Shown: piece after piece, positions 54,573 to 64,000 of the stretch
Layout of the letters: each line of letters opens with the position of its first letter
How positions within the stretch are numbered: position 1 is the stretch's first letter
NCBI GenBank assembly: GCA_002104905.1
Contig: MCFE01000045.1
Location: 1-64,000, forward strand
DNA: 64,000 nucleotides
Source of the DNA: Basidiobolus meristosporus CBS 931.73
Lineage: Eukaryota > Basidiobolomycota > Basidiobolomycetes > Basidiobolales > Basidiobolaceae
Reading direction: 5' to 3'
Program-made: the position numbers and the translations under genes
The notes under the pieces: model-generated
The model's database searches: none
Seen by the model: only the letters and a program-made list of their open reading frames with translations
Told to the model about the DNA's origin: nothing

Positions 54573-55789
54573 GGCAGTGGTTAGAGGATCAAATGAGAAG
54601 TGACACTTGAAGAATATAGCCAGGACGATATATATATTTCAGATTCTGGACGGATTTGGGAACGTATGCAGATGGTCCATAATGCATGGATTTCAACCAA
54701 TTGTCTATCGGCTATCGGTTAGAGTTGTAGGCTATTTTCAGTTACCAACAGTCTGCCTCGGATTTCCTTTGTAGGTATGGCATACAGCGTATTGATGGAT
54801 TGGCTTGATCAGATAACGCCCTCCGATAGATGACCCTTTATTACATAGTTGTTAAGGTTTGGGTCATTTGTTATGCTCCAGGGGAGCCGTTGGAGTGAAA
54901 ACATTTCCCCACTTTACTCGGAACCCTCGTTGGGGAAGTTTGCCGTCTTCCACAGTCTCCGAGGTCCATTGGTAATCTGATAAGGGTTGGATTTAGTGAC
55001 CAAGGCTATTTCTCCATTAAGGAATGGCCTCCTTCAGTGCGGATCAGATTACCAATTGTTGTTTTATGCTAGTTACGACAACTGGTGCATAAAAGTGTTA
55101 CACTTGATATCCATTGGCCGGGTTTCCTGGCTTTTGTCCCTCGCGTTGTAGGATATGTAAATCAACGGTAATGGTTGCGATGCATGGATCTGAGCACGAG
55201 ACATGCTGGACGATCGTGGAATAATGAGATGCCCCAACCTCCTTGTACGTGCCGCGAATTTGCTTTCGTTTTTTTCGCAGCCGTCGGGACCTGGCTATCC
55301 CCAACGTTTGTGGACAAGTGGTTGTCGACCATGTTTTCTTGTTGTGAAATGCGCGCATTTTGTTGTGCGGGGTCATCATCCAAATGAAGCCATTTGCAAC
55401 CCGCTCTTGGGCGAAACACTTGGTCATGGCGAGTTGCATTAATACAGGAAGCAGAAATACCAGAACGTTTGGACCGCTTGAATGGTATGAACATGGTCCA
55501 ACCGTATCATGCCGATTTGCATTTGGCGTTTGGTGGATCAATTTTAATCACCGATTAATTTGTCACCCTAGGGTACAAATATGCGGGTAAGACATTCACC
55601 CTAAGCCGTTTCTAAACCTTTGCTCTTGTAGCCTTGAATTTTAAACCTAAAAAGGGCTGCGTCAGGGAGAATAATCTCTATAGGATGATGGTTGAGGGGC
55701 TACTACATATTGCCTGCAGTATGTTAAGTTCAGAGGATAAGTAGTGAGAGAAGTCATTCATATGACAAAACAGCAGATTAGATGTGATA
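54573..55789. other. Intergenic; unrecognised ORFs on both strands at 55.1-55.6 kb
   Basis: At 55098-55541 both strands are open in several frames for 70-147 codons, for example the minus-strand frame starting MIHQTPNANRHDTVGPC. None has recognisable motifs. The short stretch with few stops may be remains of a mobile-element gene, but I cannot support a call. Confidence 0.35.
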
Positions 55790-56800
55790 GTTAGTATCTG
55801 TATGAGCATCCAATGTACTCATGCAAAGCAGTTGAGCCCAGAGCACTTTCTTTTGTAAGAGCTTTGGAAATATTGGAAGTGATTGGGAGAACAAGTAGAT
55901 TATGTGGTTTTCCCTTAGTGATTTATTGAATGTAAAGGTAGTATTTATACTTTTACATGATTGTGGCAGAAAAAACACATATAATATGCTTGCAAAGGAC
56001 TCAAGAGCATGTGTGCAAAGTTTGGTGCTCTTTGGACATCTTTGAGAATTCACATGTTCTGCATTCCTGATGTTTTGGTGATAGCATTCTAAGTATATCC
56101 TGACAAGGAATTTGGTCAGAATTCTCTAAAATTTGAAGGTATGACTTAAGTAACTAACCTAGGTCAATGTTCAGGTGCAATTTTAAACTCTTACAATACT
56201 CCCACTTAACTAAATATCCATATTAACTAGTCCTTACTGTGATCTGAGATATTCAAGTTGGTGTCTGGCTAATGGTTTGGTAAATATGCCTGCAATCATT
56301 TCATCTGTAGGACAGTAAGTTAAGCTAGCTAAGTTGCTCTCCATAGCCTCATATATGAAAATATGTCAAATATCTATGTGCTTAGTTCTAGCATCAAGTG
56401 CTGAGCTTCTACTTGATTGTATACATCTTTGATTATTATGAAATAATGTAATAGGGACTCTTTGATACAAGCCCAAGTCATTAAGCATCTTTATTAAGCA
56501 CATGGATTTTTCTATAGCCTCACAGACTGCCATATACTCTGCCTCTGTGGTGCAAAGTGTTACAGTTGATAGCTTTCTTGATTTACACAAAAATGCTCCT
56601 TTACAGTGCAGAAAGCGGTATCCTGTGGTAGATCTTCTATCTTCTAATTCTGCCCCCAACCTGCATCAGAGTATCACAAAAGATCCTGTTCTTAATACTT
56701 ATAGGTGTACCTTAAGCAGATACTGGCAGCTCCTTTTAGGTATCCAAAAATATGCTCAACTGCTGCAATATGATCCCTTTGAAAAATGATTGGGATAATC
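55790..56800 (-). mobile_element. Ty1/copia retrotransposon 3' end with LTR
   Basis: Read on the minus strand from 56800: the end of RT (HIFGYLKGAASICLRYTY), then RNase H (DRRSTTGYRF, LCTTEAEYMAVCEAIEKS, SSALDARTKHIDI). The typical copia C-terminus (CPTDEMIAGIFTKPLARHQL) ends at about 56232. A polypurine-like agtgggag at about 56212-56205 precedes the LTR, which contains tataaatac and aataaa at about 55950-55920. The LTR's outer end near 55790 is uncertain. A few stops interrupt the coding part, so it is dead. Confidence 0.8.
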
Positions 56801-57395
56801 CCATCAAAAGGCTGTCACAAAGTTTTTATCCCATGACTAAGAGGTATTGACACAATTAGGACATCATGCAAAGACTGTTAAAAAGAACTGCACCTCTGAT
56901 CTAATAAAAACTTGGTCAAATTTTTTCATTACAGGGGTGCATCAGTGGCTCTTGATTGAATCTCTGACACTAAATTGACCACTATATTTCAGTACATTAA
57001 TTAATCTGCCTACTCTGAGTATTCCTCACATGTAATGCCTCCAAGGTCAGTTGGCTATCAGCACAGTTTCCTGTGAGTGTATTGAGGTCTGAGAGTAGAG
57101 GCTCAGGTAGTGGCAAGCAGCAGTGATCACACAAATCAACATGCCAGAATATCAATACAACAGATAATGATTTATTGTCAAGAGGGTCCCTATGGAAGAT
57201 TATTGAGATGATCCCATCAAAAGGCCGTCACTAAGCAAATGTCCCATGACTAAGAGGTACTGATCTTGTCAGGACACCATCCAGAGACCGTTGAAAAATA
57301 ATTGCACCCCAGATTTCACAAAAAACTTTGTCAAAATTTTTCATCACAACAATGTACAAGTGGCTTTTGAGTTGTTCCCTGCCAATTTGCCCACT
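56788..57395. repeat. Diverged direct repeat split by an LTR fragment
   Basis: Bases 56788-56990 and about 57200-57395 are related (shared atcccatcaaaaggc, tcccatgactaagaggta, ttttttcat). The piece between them, 57002-57181, matches the R/U5 part of the LTR at 60941-62014 in reverse orientation (for example actctgagtattcctcac). Confidence 0.65.
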
Positions 57396-57641
57396 TTCTG
57401 ATCCCAGACACTCTATTGCCTCCTGTGTTTGTGTGAATTGATTGGCTATTGCCTCTTTTTCACACTCCTTACTTCCTGACTCAACCATTTTGCTTACTTT
57501 TCATGCATACAAATTGATTTATTTCTGTTGAAACTTCAGTTGTACCTCAATTGCCAATTGTATTGACCTATACAAGTCTCTATTCCCTACACTAACATTA
57601 ATCCCAACCCCACACTCAACAAGTAACTCCATTAAAATCCA

Positions 57642-58522
57642 TCACTCAATAAATATTTCTGCTGTAACACTCTGGTTCCACAACTTTGGCAAGAACCCAA
57701 TGGCTTTATGCCACTGTTCATTCACTGGTTCCCACATGTCCTGGTCTTCAGCCAGCACTACAAGGTCTAGCACCACATCTGCCAGTCTTTGCAATAAATC
57801 CTTGCAATATTCCAGTGCATTTTCTTGAGCACTGCTCTTGAAGAAGTGCAGCAACCTCTTGGTGTGCCTATTAATGCTCCAAAATTCCACTGAAGGCATT
57901 GTGATAGTCTTTTGAGCTCATGACATTATAGCCATGTCTGTCAGTGGGATCTCCACTCTATCAACAATGGAGGCTGTGGAGGCTGTGGTAGATGAGTTTG
58001 CTGAAAAAGGCAACTCATCTATCTTGCTGGAGTGTAGCTCAACTGGCTGCGCTTCCAACTCTTGCAAAAACAGCTGTTTTCTTGTTGGTAATTCTTCTTG
58101 GCTATGATGGGATTCAGTCTGTTCCTGGCTTGCAGCGTTAATTGGCAAGAACTGCAGCTTTTTTTGCATGCCTCAGGACTTTTGAACATTTAGTTCTCAG
58201 AGAAACAATATTGAGTTTGCTTATTAATGTTTCAAAATTCCACTGAAGGCATTGTAATAGTCTTTTAAGCTCTTGACATTGTAGCTTTGTTGGTCAGTGA
58301 GATCTCCACTCTGTCAACAATGGAGGATGTGGAGGCTGTGGTAGATGAATTGCCTTTTTCAGCAAACTCATCTACCTTGCTGGAGTGTAGCTCAACTGGC
58401 TGTGCATCCAACTCTTGTGAAAATAGCTGTTTTCTTGTTGGTAATTCTTCTTGGCTATGATGGGATTCCATCTGTTCCTGGCTTGCGGCATTAATTGGCA
58501 AGAACTGCAGTTTTTTTTGCAT
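57642..58522 (-). repeat. Coding-like tandem duplication (about 300 bp x 2)
   Basis: About 57867-58169 and 58219-58522 are tandem copies. On the minus strand each encodes 83-85 residues starting MQKKLQFLPINAASQEQ, with SHHSQEELPTRKQLF and AQPVELHSSK. The frame at 57899-57642 (MPSVEFWSINRHTKRLLHFF) continues the same text downstream of the first copy. The pieces probably belong to the gag-like gene that ends at 58558 or to the region after it. No family is recognised. The two copies differ by a small inversion described under findings. Confidence 0.6.
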
Positions 58523-58557
58523 GCCTCCCTGTCTCAGGCTTGGGTAGACATTTTACC

Positions 58558-59875
58558 TTAAACTTTTTCCTTTATCACTGCCAGGTCTTTCACTGCTACA
58601 TTGTCTGAGTGCTTCTTGTAAAGAAGTACATTTTCTCCTGGATAAATTCTGCTCTGACTCATCTGTTTTGGCCTGCTTGTCCCTTGCTGGCACTCTTCTG
58701 GTAACCTGATGTTTCTTTTCTGCTTTTTTTGAACTCTCAACTGTAGTTGTGATGAGCTCCTGTAAGAGTAGCTGGTTTTGTCACTGCCAGATCCTTCACT
58801 GCTACTTTGACTGGGTGCTTCTTGAGTGGTACTATGCTTTTTCCTTGATAAATATTGTGCTGGTGCATCCATGTCTGCCTGCTTGTCCATAATTAGCACT
58901 CTTCCAGCTACCTGATGTCTCTTTGATGCTTCTCTGGAGCTTTTGGCCCTGCTTGTAACAGGCACTGGAGGAAGCCACTGGTTTTTAGCCATGGTACCCT
59001 TGTTCTTCTGCCTTTGATAGTTTCTGCTATTCCTAAGATACTCTCTTAGCATACCAATACTGGCCCAAAATCTGTTTGCTGGTTTGAATCTAGTATAATG
59101 CTCATGAAACAAGTCAAGTGCATTCTGCTTGGCCTTGAGTTCCTGATGGTCTAATGGCATGCTGGCCTTAAGGTGATGGCATGCTAGACTTCTGACAGCC
59201 TCTTGTATATCAGCCCACTCTTCATTATTGCACTCAGTGGCTTCACAGATCTTCAATGTCTTTTGATTTTTAGGCTCTGGTATAAACACCACATTGTCTC
59301 CCTCCCACACTGTGTTAGGTTTTTCTGTGGCTTTATCTTTGGGCACTGTTGTTGTGCTTCAAAGACCGTACAGTGTTCCTCTGCTGTTACACTGGGAAAT
59401 GGCCCAATTCTTGGCTGTGACATTGAGCTACTTGAGTTCCTTCTTTGCAGCAACAATACTGCTTTCTCTGCCTGTGATACTGATTGCTATACACATATTA
59501 TCCACTCACCCTGTTTCTGGACTATTTCCTGATTTCTCTGGGCCATTGCATCTATCTTATCAGCAACTGCACCTAATTGCTTCATTAATGGTTTGCTATG
59601 AGCTGACAACATACTTGCTAATATGGGTGGTGGTGATGTTATCATGGCCACTTGCTGATCATCAATAGAGGGTACTGCATTTGCTATATTCTCATCTACC
59701 TGAGGATAATGGTCAGCTTGTGGCTCTGCAGAGGTCCTCAATTGCCTACTTGACTGAGAGCCTGAGGAGTCTGCATTATTACCTTCAATGGGCACACTGT
59801 CCACAGGGTCTTTGTTTGATGTAGCCCCACTTGTTGCACTGAATGTCAAAGCAAGCTGTTGTCCAACCAGTCATC
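58558..59875 (-). pseudogene. Retroelement gag-like gene, copy 1 (N-terminus missing, frameshifted)
   Basis: Three minus-strand frames align end to end with copies 2 and 3. They are LALTFSATSGATSNKDPVDS to about 59487, then LLQRRNSSSSMSQPRIGPFP, then ATEKPNTVWEGDNVVFIPEP through to KDLAVIKEKV at 58558. Features are a polar Ser/Gln-rich start and a helical segment (LMKQLGAVADKIDAMAQRNQ) suited to a coiled coil. A conserved middle (CNNEEWADIQEAVRSLACHH) and a basic, serine-rich C-terminus follow. It resembles capsid-like ORFs of LTR elements in organisation, but I see no zinc knuckle. The first 25 or so codons present in copy 3 are replaced by LTR sequence. Confidence 0.55.
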
Positions 59876-59885
59876 TTTTGAGGTT

Positions 59886-60413
59886 GTGGTGGTGTATAAG
59901 TCCAAAGGGCAAAATGCAGCCAACACTTCTCAAGCATGTATGTGTGTGGGGTGTTCACTGGGTGTGATAACCTCTGGCAAAAGCTTGCTAGGAATACTGG
60001 GTCTTTTAACTAATCTAATGTGAAGGGGGATAAAGCCTCAAGCTTGTCAAGGGGAATCTATTGAGCTACAATCCCCAACTTAGTTGGCTTCTTAACAAAA
60101 GCTTATACTGGCTTCCATGTCCTTTGAGATGAGAGTGTACTAAAGCTTCCAAAGTCAAAACAACTGTAAACTCCACCAACAGGGACTTGATAAGAATGCA
60201 GCTTTGACCACTATTTACAAAGACTGAAGAGTATCTTTACCTGTACAAAAACAAACTTGGGAAAACAATCAAATATAATAAAATATACCTACTCTGAGTA
60301 TTCCTCACAAGTAGAGCCTCCAAGGTCAGTTGGCTTTCAGCGCAGTTTCCTGGGAGTATTGTCAGGTCTGTGTCAGAAAGTACTGGTAATAGGTAGCAGT
60401 GATCTCACTAATC
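59886..60413 (-). mobile_element. 5'-truncated LTR fragment (R-U5)
   Basis: The reverse complement of this segment matches 61482-62014 of the complete LTR along its whole length, including the terminal ccaccacaacc versus ctaccacaaca. It directly precedes gag copy 1 on the minus strand, the order expected of a 5' LTR and internal region. Confidence 0.7.
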
Positions 60414-62715
60414 ATTTTTCCGCTTGTTTTGAGCTCTCAACCGTAGTTGTGATGAGCTCCTGTAAAAGCAGCTGGTTTTGTCACTGCCAGGCCCTTCACT
60501 GCTACTTTGACTGGGTGCTTCTTGAGTGGTACTATGCTTTTTCCTTGATAAATGTTGTGCTGGTGCATCCATATCTGCCTGCTTGTCCTTAATTGGCACT
60601 CTTCTAGCTGCCTGACATCTCATTGATACTTGTCTGGAGCTTTTGGCCCTGCTTGTAACAGGCTTTTGAGGAAGCTGCTGGTTTTTAGCCATGGTACCCT
60701 TGTTCTTCTGCCTTTGATAGTTTCTGCTATTCTTAAGATACTTTCTTGGCATACCAATGCGGGCCCAAAATCTGTTTGCCAGTTTGAATCCAGTTTAATG
60801 CTCATAGAACAAGTCAAGTGCATTCTGCTTGGCCTTGAGTTCCTGATGGTCCCATGGAATGCTGGCCTTAAGGTGATGGCATGCTAGACTTCTGACAGCC
60901 TCTTGTATATCAGCCCACTCTTCATTTTTGCACTCAATGGTGTAGTGGAGTGACAGTGACACCCACTGACAGATGTACTCATTCCCATATTTTCTACTTC
61001 CCTATATCTCTACTACACATATTTTAGTTTTATCCCATTGGTCTTACCTGATCAGTACTATCCCATAAGCTGGTTGACTATCACACCTGCTTACCTTATT
61101 CCATAAGTTACCCCTCACTTTATGTAAGATTACTAGCTATAAGTGCTTCTAAATTAGGCAAGTTCCTGCGCCAGTACCCAAAACACATGGTCAACCTGTT
61201 TCACCATCCCTACCATTTCTATACCATATATGGTATCCCTATGTTACACAGGTTTCAGAAAACTGATTCCTGATTGGTTGGATGTGCTGTGCCTCTTAGA
61301 ACCTTCTGGCACCTACTTAGAGCATTATTAGGTCATTCTGATGTCATTAAGACTTCTGTTGATATCTGCAACCTTCTGGAACACCATGATTAGTAATCAC
61401 TTAGCCAGTAAGAAAAGTATATAAGGGAGGCTATCCCTCAACAATAAATCATCATCCATTTTATCAATATATTGACTTGTTGATTAGTGTGATCACTGCT
61501 ACCTGCTGCTACCTGAACTTCCAGCCCCAGACCACAGGACACTCCCAGGAAACCATGCTGACAGCCAACTGACCTTGGAGGCACTACTTGTGAGGAATAC
61601 TCAGAGTAGGTATCTTTTATTATATTTGATTCTTTCCCAAGTTTGTTCTTGTGCTGGCAAAGATACTTCTCTGTCTTTGTAACTATTGACCACAGCTGCA
61701 TTCTTATCAAGTCCCTGCTGGTGGAGTTTACAGTTGTTTTGACTTTGGAAGCTTTAGTACATTGTCATCTCAAAGGATGCTGATCCCAGCACATACTTTT
61801 GTTAAGACACCAACTAAGTTGGGGATTGTAGCTCAATAGTTTTCCCTTGATAAGCTTGTGGCTTTATTCCCCATCACATTAGATTAGAGACAAAACCCAA
61901 ATATTCCTAGCAAGCTTTTGCCAGAAATTATTGCACCCAGTAGACACCCCACACACAAATCACTTGAGAAGTGTTGGTTGTATCTCTCCCTAGGACCTAT
62001 ATGCTACCACAACAGCTTCACAGATCTTCAATGTCTTTTGATTTTTAGGCTTTGTTATAAACACCACCTTGTCTCCCTCCCACGCTGTGATCGGTTTTTC
62101 TGTGGGCTTTATATTTGGGCACTGTTGTTGTGCTTCAAAGACTGTACAGTGTTCCTCTGCTGTTACATTGGGAAATGGCCCAATTCTTGGCTGTAACATT
62201 GAGCTACTTGAGTTCCTTCTTTGCAGCAAAGATACTGCTTTCTCTAACTGGGATATTGATTGCTCTACACGTATTATCCGCTCATCCTGTTTCTGGACTA
62301 CTTCCACATTTCCCTGGGCTATTGCATCTATCCTATCAGCCACCTCTTGTAGTTGCTTCATTAATGCTTTGCTATGAGCTGACAACATACTTGCTAATAT
62401 GGGTGGTGGTGATGTTTTCATGGCCGCTTGCTGATCTTCAACTGAGGGTACTGCATTTGCTACATTCTCATCTACCTGAACATAACAGTCAGCTTGTGGC
62501 TCTGCAGAGGTCCTCAATTGCCTACTTGACTGAGAGCCTGAGGAGTCCACATTATTACCTTCAATGGGCACACTGTCCACAGGGCCTTTTTTGGATGTAG
62601 TCCCACTTGTTGCACTGAATGTCAAAGCAAGCTGTAGTCCAACTGTTCTTCTGTTGCTATCAGCAGTGGGGATTGGTTGAGAACCAGGCAACTTTGCTTT
62701 ATTTTTTGGCGGCAT
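60414..62715 (-). pseudogene. Gag-like gene copies 2/3: one gene interrupted by an LTR
   Basis: Minus-strand 62715-62015 encodes the N-terminal part (MPPKNKAKLPGSQPIPTADS to KNQKTLKICEA). Minus-strand 60940-60414 encodes the C-terminal part (YLKNSRNYQRQKNKGTMAKN to SSSQLRLRAQNKRK). Both align to consecutive regions of copy 1. The break falls within the codons for CEATECNNE of copy 1 and is filled by the LTR at 60941-62014. This was therefore one gene before insertion. Confidence 0.7.
60941..62014 (+). mobile_element. Solo LTR, about 1.07 kb
   Basis: The segment begins tgtagtggagtg and ends gctaccacaaca, so it has TG..CA ends within a short inverted repeat (tgtagtgg/ccacaaca). It contains a promoter-like tatataaggg at about 61420 and aataaa at about 61441 on the plus strand, so the sense strand is plus. 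It interrupts a gag-like gene. The flanking bases do not show a clear 5-bp target duplication. Confidence 0.75.
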
Positions 62716-62843
62716 ATATATGGAAGTGAGTCAAACCAAAGGGGAAATAGTGTTACATATACTTGTGTATGTGGTGCCACAACTTTATTTATAATGCTTA
62801 CTATGGCAGGTCATCATTGAATCTTACATTCATGTAGGTACAA

Positions 62844-63578
62844 TAGACTTGTTCTGTTGGATAGTGCCTCATTGAGCCATGAGTGCCAAATAGTGCATAG
62901 TGTGCCTGAGAGTCATAGCAGACCTAAACTTGGCCACAGAGTGTGGCATATAGTTCTTCATATTCATGCAAAGCAGCCCCTGTGTTTCACCTATGGTGCA
63001 GGAGAAAATCAATTTTTTAACCTTTTTTTTGGGATCAAAATTGTGTATGACATAAAAGAGCACAGACAGACTGAAGATATGCATCTGATACATAATACTC
63101 ATGGCACTCTAAATCTAGCCCCACAGGCTTGTAGCATGTCACAAAAATGCATGGCACTATCTTGGTCCACTGGTACTATCTGGCACTATACTTAAATATT
63201 AGCCCTAAAGTAGAACCTATACAAAGCACTTATAGTGCCAGATAGTACCAGTGGACCAAGATAGTGCCATGCATTTTTGTGACATGCTACAAGCCTGTGG
63301 GGCTAGATTTAGAGTGCCATGAGTATTATGTATCAGATGCATATCTTCAGTCTGTCTGTGCTCTTTTATGTCATACACAATTTTGATCCCAAAAAAAAGG
63401 TTAAAAAATTGATTTTTGCCCGCACAGTAGGTGAAACACAGGGGCTGCTTTTCATGAATATGCAGAACTATATGTCACACTCTGTGACCAAGTTTAGGTC
63501 TGCTATGACTCTCAGGCACACTATGGCACTATTTGGCACTCATGGCTCAATGTGGCACTATCCAACAGAACAAGTCTA
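62844..63578. repeat. Long inverted repeat (2 x about 347 bp, 40-bp spacer)
   Basis: The left arm 62844-63190 and right arm 63231-63578 are reverse complements at about 95 percent by eye. They start/end with agacttgttctg and cagaacaagtct. Both arms carry subterminal ggcactat repeats. The spacer 63191-63230 is AT-rich. The matched arms give the same open frame on opposite strands (MSIMYQMHIFSLSVLFY), which I regard as a by-product. It could be a foldback element or back-to-back terminal inverted repeats of a DNA transposon. Confidence 0.9.
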
Positions 63579-63705
63579 ATGTCTCAAATACAAGACTGTC
63601 TTAAGTTCACATGAGTATTGACCCAAAAGTGATATAATAGCATTATGTTGTTGAGGGTCAAACTGTTAGCCCCATGGACAAGACTACTTTGACTCAATGC
63701 TGTAA

Positions 63706-64000
63706 GAGAAGAGAAAAAGACCATGTGGCTATTGTGGCAAGCCTCTCAGCCATGAAGCATGCAGACAGCATAGGAAGTATTACAAGGATCATGGCCAGTG
63801 TTTTGCCACCCAAGTCCTATTTGACCATTCATTGGTCACCACTGTACTAACATTATCTTGCCAACCAGTTGATACTTTATATTGGCACCTGGCTGTCTTT
63901 GTCACCTTGCACAAACTGAGTCAGGTGAGTTTGTGACGCCTTTAGGCTCACCTCATCCTTCTGAATATGGCACGCAGAGTGATAGCTCTGACAAAGAAGG
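63706..64000 (+). CDS. Start of a transposon-like gene with a Cys/His zinc motif (partial)
   Basis: An open plus-strand frame encodes KRPCGYCGKPLSHEACRQHR, then YYKDHGQCFATQ. This is a CxxC with later H and C residues, like the zinc modules at the start of some fungal DNA-transposon proteins. It runs to CAG at 63924, followed by a gtgagt donor. A plausible acceptor (cacgcag) at 63977 leads to an acidic SDSSDKE. No in-frame ATG lies directly upstream: a stop is at 63703-63705, and the ATG at 63674 is in another frame. So the true start or an upstream exon is missing or frameshifted. The window ends before any catalytic domain. Confidence 0.4.

Noticed and set aside
57002-58522. CRISPR-like repeated sequence
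   Set aside because: There are only two long copies of each repeat, with no short spaced units. They are tandem and LTR duplications in a eukaryotic genome.
62869-63579. Two identical-looking 77-86 residue ORFs on opposite strands
   Set aside because: They are the two arms of the palindrome. The identical protein is explained by the inverted repeat.

Overview
The window comes from a nuclear fungal genome. Genes have short introns (38 to about 85 bp) with GT..AG ends and ctaat/ctaac branch sites. The families present are a Git3-type GPCR, an Alr/Mnr2-type CorA, peroxisomal acyl-CoA oxidases, a Prs1-type PRPP synthetase subunit, a double-RRM Pumilio protein, and relics of Ty3/gypsy and Ty1/copia elements. 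An early-diverging (zygomycete-type) fungus is my best guess, but the lineage cannot be fixed from sequence alone. There is no bacterial operon, CRISPR array or recognisable tRNA/rRNA.

Layout. (1) 1-10.1 kb is a tandem array of four large copies and one gutted copy of a minus-strand, three-exon gene. It encodes a secreted protein with a bacterial-type metal/siderophore-binding fold (TroA/BtuF/FepB-like). Each copy is paired with decayed plus-strand copies of a small secreted-protein gene. Nearly every copy is broken, each by a different lesion. (2) 10.1-20.4 kb is an accessory metabolic stretch: two medium-chain dehydrogenases, an internally deleted Ty3/gypsy relic, two broken secreted metallo-beta-lactamase-fold genes and a SAM methyltransferase. 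(3) 20.4-28.5 kb holds an orphan three-exon gene, a Git3-like receptor, an acidic orphan and a ZIP zinc transporter. (4) 29-54.6 kb is a more GC-rich, conserved block. It contains three paralogous two-finger C2H2 proteins, a 1159-residue intronless orphan, an AIF/FSP1-like flavoprotein, the RRM-RRM-Pumilio gene, the PRPP synthetase subunit, and two almost identical acyl-CoA oxidases flanking a CorA-type Mg transporter. (5) 55.8-64 kb is a nest of transposable elements: a copia 3' end with its LTR, three partial copies of a gag-like gene, a complete 1.07 kb LTR and two LTR fragments, a tandem repeat containing a micro-inversion, a 2 x 347 bp palindrome, and the start of a zinc-motif transposon-like gene.

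The genes are independent eukaryotic units and not one pathway. The 5' array and the dehydrogenase/MBL/methyltransferase stretch look fast-evolving and possibly acquired. The 24-54 kb block looks like stable chromosome. The strongest candidate for an undescribed system is the array in (1): surface or secreted binding proteins of a bacterial fold, amplified together with a convergent secreted partner in a eukaryote.
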